64,000 nt of DNA from Streblospio benedicti. Lineage: Eukaryota > Annelida > Polychaeta > Spionida > Spionidae. The notes under the pieces are model-generated. The model worked only from the letters and a program-made list of their open reading frames with translations. It had not been told where the DNA came from and did not search any database. Positions 54,835 to 64,000 of the stretch are shown one piece after another (position 1 is the stretch's first letter; every line of letters begins with the position of its first letter). Made by a program: the position numbers and the translations under genes. The stretch lies in contig CM032664.1 in NCBI GenBank assembly GCA_019095985.1, positions 21,522,390 through 21,586,389 on the forward strand. The letters run 5' to 3'.

Positions 54835-55610
54835 CTCAAAGCAAGTGTCACTAATCCACCAACTTAATTTGTAATTGAGTGTCAGTCGGTAGTTATAATT
54901 CGATCTTAAGCTTTAATTGTGGGTATATTGGCTGTGGAAACTGTTCGAACATGGCTATGTGTATATTGTGGTAGTCAGACCACTTTATTATATGAAATAT
55001 CTTTAGAAGTACACTTTCTGTTATTTTTTCAGTCTGTCATTTGATTACCGTTTAAATGAACTGATATCTATTCTGCTCTGAATACTTTTCTGTTATACGT
55101 TGATATGAATATTTTACAATGTATCTTAATAGACACACAATTTAATACATTTTGATTGTTTTTAAAATGCTTCTTATTACGGTAACATTAAAGGCATGCG
55201 TTCTAAGCCGAGCGGCGTCTTTGAAGTTACTTGAGGTGTAGATACTGACCACCCCATTGTCCAAGTGTCAGCGGCCAGTTAGCGTTTGAGTTCTTTGACA
55301 TTTTGACACTAAAGAACTCACCGAAAAACAGTTACTTTGAAACTTTAAGACCACTTCTGAAAAGGGCCAACGGTTTTTACTCAAGTAAATTTAAAGAGGT
55401 GATTTTGAAATACAGCAGAAAATTGGGACAATTTTATATGACCTATGCAATAAGTATAAGAAGTTTTTTTAAACATACATGAAATTAAATATTTTTTGAT
55501 ATACTATACTTTTTAAAGAATAATTCAATCATATTAGTTTATTATTGATTCATTAAAACACTACGTACCCTATACTACCCACGACACCTATTCAAAAAAG
55601 CCTACTGTCT
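54835..55610. other. Intergenic stretch upstream of the forkhead gene
   Basis: AT-rich. No coding region, repeat or regulatory block recognised. Confidence 0.4.
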
Positions 55611-55612
55611 AA

Positions 55613-55766
55613 GGCAGATCCAGGGGGCGCGTGGCACCCCTTTTCCCACCAAAATACTTCATTTTTATAGGGTTTTTTAAACATCTACCATCAATCGCGC
55701 ATACAAAACCCATGAAATCCCGTAAGTGCGTGCGCCCCCCTCCCTTTTGCAAAACCTGGACCTGCC
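55613..55766. mobile_element. GGCAGATCC-family MITE
   Basis: Inverted ends GGCAGATCCAGG and CCTGGACCTGCC, 154 bp, with AAAATACTTCATTTTTATAG and CAATCGCGCATACAAAAC inside. Flanked by AA and AT. Confidence 0.75.
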
Positions 55767-55949
55767 ATTGTACGGTAATCAAAAAGTGGACCATATCTAG
55801 TAAAAGATCCCACCCAAATAGGTAATTAATCAAACTAAAATCCCATGGGTTAAGGATGTTTGCATTTAGTAGTAAATTACATTAGTGTGTTAATAATTAT
55901 TTGTAAAGCTTAGGGGCCAGCCAGTTGCAAGTCCCTGGGCGGTCAAATG

Positions 55950-56156
55950 GATTTTGTTTGCATCAAGTAAAATTGATGTTTTCCCGTGATGAAATTAATT
56001 CTTTAGATGAAACTGCAATAAAAAGATTTGCAAATGAATATTACACAACAGAGAATCTTATAAAAGATGAAATTCTACACCTTGAACAGATTAAATCCCG
56101 AAAAGAAAGAAAGGCCAAGCAAACCAGAAAGACTAAAATGAACAGATCATATGATG
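55950..56156 (+). CDS. Truncated basic coiled-coil reading frame at the gap
   Basis: Open frame reading VKLMFSRDEINSLDETAIKR, then FANEYYTTENLIKDEILHLE and a Lys/Arg-rich end (RKERKAKQTRKTKMNRSYD) cut by the scaffold gap. The helical and basic pattern resembles N-terminal regions found in some transposase-associated proteins, but the family was not recognised. It could be one exon of a host gene or a mobile-element piece. Confidence 0.35.
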
Positions 56157-56256
56157 NNNNNNNNNNNNNNNNNNNNNNNNNNNNNNNNNNNNNNNNNNNN
56201 NNNNNNNNNNNNNNNNNNNNNNNNNNNNNNNNNNNNNNNNNNNNNNNNNNNNNNNN
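56157..56256. other. Scaffold gap (100 N)
   Basis: Exactly 100 N, a placeholder for unknown length. Confidence 0.99.
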
Positions 56257-56742
56257 GGTTTTAAAACTTTTTGATGGAAAAGTTCATTTATTTTAAGACA
56301 GTATTATAACTTGCTAGTCTTTGCCATTGTAATTTGAGGTGGGTCAAATAACCAATTGACTGGACTATGGACAGTGGTTTTCAGGGAATGACGCCTTGGC
56401 GTGGTCTAGGTCATTGTTGGTACATGTATATGGGTGTTTTCAAGACGGGTGGTGGTACTGGCAAGACTGGCAAGGTGTATATATAGTAGGCAAGTGCTAT
56501 CAAGACAAGTCTGGCTGCTTGAAAAAAGAGTGGCGTAAAAAATCACTTAATGACTCTCATCTTGAGATATTTTCTCCCGGAGAGTTGATTTCAGAATAGT
56601 CAAATGACAATCATTTGGTAATGCATATAGTTTCAAACAAGTTCTTACTTTATTAGCGCTGATTACAAATCTCAATTCACATACTGCTTCATTGAATAAA
56701 AGAACATTTGAAGGCATCTGCAAAGTTAATCATCTTATGATT

Positions 56743-59700
56743 TTACAATTCTCTCTTCGGCTTTGATTTTTTGTCCAAAATAGCAAGAGCTTTCTGAATA
56801 AGTTCTCTGAACTCTTTCGGGTCCACGATTGTATCAACATTGTGTGCACTTGGATACTTTGGTAGCTTGTGGTTTTCTTCATGTGTATTATGCCATTCTA
56901 GGTAAGGTCCTCTGTTTTTTACCTAAAAACAAATTTAGTGATGAAAAATTTGGGAATACTCGTCATGTTTATGAGTCAACACCCGTCACTTGGTTAATAT
57001 AATCCATTCAAGTCCCTTCTTCAATAATTCAATACAAAAAGTGATTGAAACCAATAAAGTTCAAGCAAAAAACAATTATATTAGAGCATAAATGTGATAA
57101 TTGTTACTACAGGTTTATACTAATGCTGGTAGTCCACTGGGCCGTTAGCTGAGGATATCAGCTTATGCCAGAGATCATTCAGGAGGCACGACTGGCCAAA
57201 CAGTTCAATAATACATTTCTAGTATCAAACAGGTGGTATGTGTTCTCTATATATGCACCATTGTTACATAATGGATATTACAAAGAACTAAAGGATACTA
57301 TAGTAGAGTATAACATCAAATCAATTGTCAAAGAGTGAAATCTACATAAAATTTATAGATCTAGACAAATATCAATGTTTGAGTCGTATGAAACAGTTTG
57401 TGTATTTAAACATAATGAAACTCACTAGAGTAGCAAATTCTTCAACGTTGAGGGTCGTGTTGTAAGGGGCTAGTTGGATGGCAACACCGTTTGACGGTAG
57501 ATACAAAGCATTCATGAAACCAGCACCATTCACTCCCACCAATATGTCATAAAACTGCATTCTCTCTATCTATAAATCAGATTCATACCAGTATTATATA
57601 AAAAATGTATTATATTTTCATCCTGGGTTCCATTATTCATAATTATACAGAGAATATTATTAGATAACTATAGGAACCTGTCATGTTTTGGCGAAACTTT
57701 CGTTGTTGTCTCAACAAATTCATTGGCCACAGGTTCCTATACGTATCTAATAACATTCTCTCTATAACAGCATTATATTGTCTTGACAAATTATTCACAA
57801 AAGACCCCTTAACTTAAGTAAGTTAAGATCTCGTAAAGATGATAGCTACCCATAGGGAAAATTTACTCGAATGGATGTTCCCAGTCGTAAATCGTGGTAT
57901 TTCTCAGTCTGAAGCTCTGTCCTCTAAAAAAAGCTCAGAGTTCACGACTGGTAAATATGACTAGGAGTGCCCATTTACGTGAATTTACTATATGGCAAGC
58001 TTGTATTTTTGACTTGGAAAAGAGCACGCGAACGCACCTATCATTGCATTCTGTTAACATCAGTTTACACAATAGCATTTGCTCATAGAAAGCAGAAAAT
58101 TTTAAACTTCAATTTATACAGAAACATCTATATAAATTATTTAGAACTAGCACAATGTGTGATTTAGGTGTGAACCTTTTTGTTTAATTAGTGTCCCAAA
58201 CAATATTCAAAATAACTCAAAATCTACAAGCTCCACAGCTATCAACATCAACTCATCCATGTATTGTAGATAATTTTCGACACACCAAATGATTTCATCA
58301 TCCAGTTTCCCTCATAGATATTGAAGGATAACCATTAATTTTTTCACCAGTCTATATTTGGGTACCAGTTACCTGTTGTTTGAATGTCATTCCCTCAAAA
58401 TCAACAAGATCTGTTCCCACAAGATCTTTTACTGCTTTTACCATTTCTTTCTCATTCAATAACTTACGGCGATTTTTCCTGCAACATGAAATTTAAGTCT
58501 CTTACAAATCACTTTAAATTATAAATCATAAAATAAGATTCTGATTCCACATCCGCTTTTTGCTTTGAAATAAATAATCTATATTATTTTATTTTTATTT
58601 ATCTTAAACTTTACTTCGGACAAAAATCTATATAAAAACATGCACAGTAAAAACATTTTATTAGAAATTACAAATCATGAACTTTGTTAGGCATCAGCTT
58701 TAATTTAATATTACCTGGTGATGATTGCCAACCGATGTTTCTCAGGAATCCTTTCTGTTATTCCGTAGAATTTTTTTACGTATTTTATCAAACTTTTGTA
58801 GAAAGCAGCATCATATTTATTGTAAGATGGGGTCTAGTCAGACAAAACAAAAATGAATATGGTATAAATTTGACTTCAACATATTAACTATCAATGGCAG
58901 ATCAAGGTTTTTGGAAAAGGGGAGGCGCACTTAAGGGATTTCATGGGTTTTGTACGTGCGATCAAAAACCATACCAAAAACCCTACGAAAATGAAGCATT
59001 TCAGTGGGAAAGGGGGGGGGGAGGGGGGAGGGGGCTACATATGCATATGAACTATATATTTATATATACACACAATAAAATTTTGAAGAGCCCATGCACT
59101 TAAAATAAGTTTTTTTTGTCCTTTGTTTTCTTTCTATGCTATATGAAACTACATGTACTATAGAAAAATGTTCAAAATGTTATTAATTTTAATTTCTAAA
59201 GCTTTTAAGCTCTGCAGAGTTATAATCATAATAATACATTATACACAGAGGGATTTACATACGGTATGGCAATTTACAAAATTGTTATAGCTCCATCTTT
59301 AAGGAATTTGTACAAAAGTTTGCATGTTACTATCTAAAAAAATAGGAAACAAAAAAAGGATGTGTGTCACTTCTTTAGCAATTTTTTAAACAAGTGTCGT
59401 GTTAATCCGTTATCATATCTTATAGATTTATTGACATAATGAATTGATGATTGAGAGACATACTCACTCCAGTATACAAATTATCAAAGCAGATTGTCTG
59501 CCTGGAGTCTTGCACTTTCTTATCTAGCGGCAGCAGCGTGTGATCACCAGTCAAAACCTGAAAATAACAAAAACATTACTGATACACAAGAGAAAATTTG
59601 ACTTTAAATGAATTCATGCAGCGGTTAAACCTGAACTATGGTCAGGGCAACAATCATAGCTTGAGTTTGACATCATATAATCATAATGTCAATGTTCGTA

Positions 59701-61206
59701 AATAACAACAATAGATTTCGCTTTTACCTCTAACAGTTCCATCCACCACTTACTTTCATTAAGAAAAGCTTTGGTATCCCAAGTCATGCGCTAAAAAATA
59801 TGTAAACAATATTTCTTTCATTGGCAATTCATTTATCATTGCATATACATTAGCCAATTACATTTTGTTCATTCTATTTAAGTTATTTCTTTTTCCTTTT
59901 GAGTTTTTTTAATTTGTAAAAAATCTAAAGAGAGTGTTAGAGCCATTACATAATTTTAGTCAATAAAAACAACAAATAACTTCAAACTGATTAAACTTCA
60001 TATCTAAAATTACCTGCATTCTTGATGACTCAACAACTGGCATAAGAAGTGGATTGCTAGGGTGAGAATTGTAGTATAAAGCCTGATACATGGGAATCAG
60101 CACGTCAACATGCATGTGAAAATAGTTGCTATTGCCCCAGTAAAATATGGTGAACGTAAAGCCATTTGGATAAGTCTTGTCACACTTCTCCGGTCTCTGA
60201 AATATAGAAAATTGAATTATTTTATTCATGCTCCCATTATGATATTGGAAGTTAAATTAGGAAGCATCTTAATATTATGGTTCAATTTAACTTTAACTTT
60301 TAACTTTAACAAAGTAACATTTGTAGATGTGGTCGCCAGAGTCTCGACATACGTCAGAGTCTTGTGACGTCACTAAAATGTACGTGTGACGAGACTCTGA
60401 CGACTGCATCTACATTTGTACATTCGAAAATACATTAGTTAATCCATCATATTTTCATGACTCCCCCAGTCAGGCAAGCATTTCTGAGTTCTGAGTACAT
60501 TTTAAGGCCGACAAATATATACTTGTATTGAAATCGCAGTTCGACAATAGTAGAATAAAAATCATAAGGCCACTCATATATAATAGACAATCTTAAAAAT
60601 GTTTCTTTTAGCCATTTGTTTCTAAAATGATCGAAAAAACATATATGAAAAACCTTTCTAGAATGCTGTAGGTCCCAAACATCTGAGCACCACTGGTCTT
60701 TATGCAGATCAGTATCAGATTCATAGAAGAAGGTGCCAGCTTTTGTGTCCAGCCATGCATTTGTGAACTCACAAAAAGCGCCGGGATAATGGCCTGTAAA
60801 AAAATCAAAACAAATAGCATAACATGGAAATCATTCTCTTAGGTAACATGACCCCAGTTATACTTAAAAGTACGGAAAACAAACAATGCTTTTCCAACCT
60901 GCAAGTCACTTATGAACATTGACAAATAAAATGCAACAAATCATGTAAAAGCACATTATAACTTATTTCATTTGCCTACTTAACCAAGCTATAGCTGAAT
61001 AACTGGACTGATAATTTATCTGATTATAGTATATTATAGAGGTTATGCAAAATCAAATAGTTCAGTAAAAATTATCAACAACAAAAATCATACAAACCAG
61101 TGGCTCTCCTAAATTCAGATTTAATAGCAAAAGCCATTGGCAACATCATAATCAAATAACAGACACATGTAAAGCTGACATGGTGCTTATCCTTACAAGA
61201 TTCCAT
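56743..61206 (-). CDS. GT61-family glycosyltransferase (EOGT/POMGNT2-like), complete
   Basis: Nine exons on the minus strand (61206-61098, 60793-60654, 60196-60014, 59790-59728, 59557-59468, 58833-58715, 58478-58373, 57569-57426, 56922-56743), all GT-AG with matching phases, total 1134 nt, 377 aa plus stop. Residues 11-28 form a hydrophobic signal peptide or anchor (FTCVCYLIMMLPMAFA). GT61 motifs: GNSNYFHMHVDVLIPMY (104-120), RLAIITRKNRRKLLNEKEMV (229-248), DILVGVNGAGFMNALYLP (278-295) and RGPYLEWHN (322-330). GT61 enzymes add GlcNAc or xylose to glycoproteins in the ER or Golgi. The His usual in the MHGAG motif is Asn here. The C-terminus PKREL resembles a KDEL-type retention signal. Shorter than EOGT (about 527) or POMGNT2 (about 580), so the substrate is uncertain. 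Confidence 0.85.
57649..57761. mobile_element. Perfect-looking hairpin element in a GT61 intron
   Basis: Two 33-base arms (57649-57681 and 57729-57761) match inverted at 30 of 33 positions (AGAGAATATTATTAGATAAC and its partner), with a 47-base spacer. Probably a MITE, or a source of a small hairpin RNA. Confidence 0.7.
58896..59030. mobile_element. GGCAGATCC-family MITE, opposite orientation
   Basis: GGCAGATCAAGGTTTTTGGA, GGAGGCGCACTTAAGGGAT, GTACGTGCGATCAAAAACC and a poly-G end. It is the reverse of the copies at 38.7-39.2 kb. It lies in the GT61 intron between the exons at 58833 and 59468. Confidence 0.65.
60323..60413. repeat. Imperfect inverted repeat around a CRE palindrome
   Basis: GTAGATG and AGAGTCTCG on the left mirror CGAGACTCT and GCATCTAC on the right. 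The centre holds GTGACGTCAC (60364-60373), a CREB-type palindrome. Located in a GT61 intron. Confidence 0.6.
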
Positions 61207-61209
61207 CTA

Positions 61210-62756
61210 AAAAATAAAATGTTTTGATACTTCAAAGATCAAGTTTATCCAAACAGAAACTGTTATCCTATGCACAGCTACATGTAACCTTCCTTGGATT
61301 GCTAAAGGCAAGAGCACAACCGACCGTACTACTTCTCTACTGTCCCTTCTGCCAAATACTCTTGGAGACTGTGTGGATCAATGTGGCTCCAGTAAGGCTA
61401 CTAGCATTAAATTCAACAATATACATTGTAACTTACTGCTAAACAAGCCCTGAGTAAAATTTCCTTTGACTTCAAAAAATTCTTCCTGAATCTGCTTAAT
61501 GGTTTTTGTAAAAAATTCAATAATTACAAGTTTACACCTAAAAGAACATCCAGAGAATATACCCCAGTAAAGCTTGAGCTATAACGCTGTGTTAGCTCAT
61601 TCGGTAGTCCATGTAATATGGTGCTTTCCTAAAAATTGATCTAACACAAAACAAACTATTTTGAATGTGACATATTATTTCTATTTGACTTATCTTTGCC
61701 CAATGAGTATTGAATGTACTGTATAAAACAAATTAGATTGTAATTAACACAACTGAGTTCAAATTATAATTTAGACAAGTTGTAACTCCGCCAGCCAATC
61801 ATATTCATAATCACGGCTTCATAATAGTAGTATTTTTGATAAGTTTATGTAATATAATAGGCTAATTGGTTGCATCGTTGGTTCATGGCAATATTTACAC
61901 TGTCTATATTCAATAATTATGCAGTGCTTCAATATCGAGCCATGGGATTTTTACAGGACAATTTCAAAACTTGATTCACTGTGAGACAGTTTCAATATCA
62001 GCAAGTACAACAAACCAACTCATCACAGTCAGTACATTGTGGTTATTAACCGAGATTATTTATGACTAAACTAAATTTCATCCTGATTGCCTGATCAATT
62101 CAGAAATGTTCCACTTATATTGTCACATTCCCAGTGACAAAAATTGGGAAGTAGCCCAAATTGGCCAGAAGGGCCAGTATTTTAAAATCTTCCCTGACCC
62201 TTTTGATACATTACTGGCCCTGCAAGCTCTGAAGGTGGAAAGCATTGCTTGGGAGTCTGGGGGCATCCCCCTCCCCTTCCAGAAACTTCTTGAATTTTTA
62301 ATCTAAATGTCACACCAGTGGCACCTCGATCGGGTGTAACAACGAAGTGGATATAGCCGATAGGAGAGGTTATTCCCACCCTAGCTGGCCTGAGAAATGT
62401 CCGACGTATGATAAGATCATACCGTACGTCAACCCATAGCTATTTTACGTCATGCGTTATACGTGGCCTGGGGCATATATTAAACTGGCAATTTAATATA
62501 TGCCCCACGTAATTTAATTGCCTTCATTTCATCTGTTACCACTATGATCAATGATGGACATTATTAAGCAACTACCCAAGTATATAGTAGAATTATGGTA
62601 TCTATCTGGGTCAAATATATGTAATCCACGTGACGTGTCTGTTATGTTACATGTTCATGTACCAATCTCAAAGCAATTTAAGTAGAGTCGCAGCTGGTTG
62701 ACAATATTGTTTGAATACAGATCTACATATTATATAACATTAATATATACACTCAC
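61210..62756. other. GT61 5' intron or upstream region
   Basis: AT-rich. It carries a 16-bp perfect-stem hairpin at 62469-62507 (TGGGGCATATATTAAA, loop CTGGCAA). The coding start at 61206 directly follows an acceptor (TTTTTTAG), so a non-coding first exon must lie upstream; no coding seen here. Confidence 0.5.
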
Positions 62757-62850
62757 CTCAATTATGAAAAAAATGTTCCTAGTATTGTTCGCCGTATGAT
62801 ACAATAAATGAGAAACTGCAAAACAATATTCACACGTCAGCAGTCAGTGT
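62757..62850 (-). other. Possible GT61 non-coding first exon
   Basis: A consensus donor GTGAGT (minus strand, ending TTGAG|GTGAGT at 62756) is the best candidate to pair with the acceptor before the GT61 ATG. The upper limit of the exon is unknown. Confidence 0.3.
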
Positions 62851-63159
62851 TAACACGTCATCGTACCTTATTTCACCGTCCTAAAAATTCATTTTTTTCC
62901 CGTGGACTCCATCATATCATAACGTTCTCATTCTCAGTTATCTCTGACTGACAATATTTAATCCAAGCCTCTGACTGACAACGTGCATAATATTAGCTCA
63001 AGATATGAACTAACTATGTGTAAAAATTGCTATGTCTACACATTAAACAATTAATTTGAAAATAAAGCTTTTTTTTCAGGATTTCACTTGTACATTTTTT
63101 TATAAAAATAAGTAGTCATTCAGTAAAACCACATTTGGGACTAGTGTATATGGTGGGCT

Positions 63160-63289
63160 CAAAAGATCAGTGGTCTCTATACAGAGGTTCAGTTTGGTAG
63201 ATTTTTGGACAGTGGAAACTGGAAAGTGGTCTCATTACGGAGGTGGTTTCAGCAGAGTTGTGGTCTTATCATTCAAGGTTCTACTGTAT
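63160..63289. mobile_element. Pogo/Tigger-like MITE, partial
   Basis: GTGGTCTCTATACAGAGGTT, GTGGTCTCATTACGGAGGTG and the end AAGGTTCTACTGTA. The left end is degraded. Confidence 0.5.
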
Positions 63290-63434
63290 TTCTTTTATTG
63301 TGTTTGTTATCGATATATGGAATTTATATTTTCAATTTTGAAATTATATAGATAAATAAATAAATTAGGACTAAATTGGCCTCTCGTTGAATGTGATGTT
63401 AGGTCGGGGGAATGCTCTTGTGCTAGCAATATAC

Positions 63435-63510
63435 AGCAGAGAAATATAGGGCAGAGAAATTGACCCTCACCCGCAGAGAAATATAGGGCAGAGAAATTGA
63501 CCCCCACCCC
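63435..63510 (+). repeat. 38-bp tandem duplication
   Basis: Two copies of GCAGAGAAATATAGGGCAGA followed by GAAATTGACCC(T/C)CACCC, nearly identical, so recent. Confidence 0.85.
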
Positions 63511-63713
63511 CACGTTTTGCTATATGACCCCCTCACACAATGGCCATATCATACATCAAATGTTTATTTAGATTTCTCAAATAAAGTGAAGTATCTTGAT
63601 ATGCTTGTCATTTTATTTTGATGTAAAGGTAATTTATGCATGGCAGAAGACAAAACAAGAATGATACATATTGCTACATGCTTATACCCCACAACATAGA
63701 TTAAAAAGCTAAG

Positions 63714-63895
63714 TACAGTAAAACCTCCAATTAAGAGCACCACTCTTTGGAGACCACTTCTATAATATGATCACTTACAACAGTCCCAAACCTTCATAAA
63801 GCTACCAAAACTAACCTCACGATAGAGACCACCTCTCTAATTGAGACCATCTACCACTGGTCCCAAGGGTGGTTCTAAAAGAGAGGTTCTACTGT
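63714..63895. mobile_element. Pogo/Tigger-like MITE, intact ends
   Basis: TACAGTAAAACCTCCAATTA to AAAGAGAGGTTCTACTGT, about 182 bp, the same length as the copies at 46952 and 47251. The ends are near-perfect inverted copies. Confidence 0.7.
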
Positions 63896-64000
63896 GCATG
63901 TAATGAGTCTAAGTGCTTTCATTAATTGAGATCATGACTACATAATACAAATCATTCAGCTTTTTCCCCATGGGTGTACATTTTCAATCAATTAATTGTC

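Noticed and set aside
56396-56599. Short frame with WWYWQDWQ and four cysteines
   Set aside because: No signal peptide, splice sites or recognised domain; could be chance.

Overview
The window is nuclear DNA of an animal. Genes are split by GT-AG introns, introns are AT-rich, the palindrome TACATGTA is common, and tRNA-derived SINEs, short inverted-repeat transposons, a Penelope-like fragment and microsatellites are present. A Toll-like receptor with a mid-ectodomain cysteine cluster and a cGAS-like (Mab-21 fold) receptor suggest a marine invertebrate, most likely a lophotrochozoan such as a bivalve. The phylum is inference. Two 100-N scaffold gaps are present (31785-31884 and 56157-56256).

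Layout. (1) 71-22685, + strand: the 3' part of a PDZD8 orthologue, read as 20 phase-consistent exons from the PDZ domain through a C2-like region, a C1 zinc finger and the C-terminal coiled coil. The SMP part lies upstream of the window; the last exon was not found. Several exons have decayed partial copies close by. (2) 8439-12413, - strand, inside the 8-kb PDZD8 intron: an intronless reading frame of ankyrin repeats followed by a complete cGAS-like nucleotidyltransferase (Mab-21) domain with all three catalytic acids, split by one in-frame TAG exactly at the domain boundary. (3) 28386-30405, + strand: a single-exon Toll-like receptor interrupted by one in-frame TAA inside its TIR domain. (4) About 33.8-46.7 kb, - strand: candidate 3' exons of an unidentified gene with two alternative ends, one resembling a GPI-anchor signal. 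The same stretch is rich in MITEs, SINEs, CTG/CAG and CA arrays and a Penelope-like relic. (5) 51177-54323, - strand: an intronless, divergent forkhead gene with a Q-rich tract of about 160 residues and a CCAAT/CRE promoter. (6) 56743-61206, - strand: a complete nine-exon GT61-family glycosyltransferase (377 aa) with a signal peptide and a KREL carboxyl end.

These are independent genes, not an operon. The strongest biological lead is the ankyrin-cGLR locus. Cytosolic nucleic-acid sensing (cGLR) and membrane sensing (TLR) lie within 16 kb of each other, and each reading frame carries exactly one nonsense codon, which suggests segregating or recent null alleles, programmed decoding, or assembly error.
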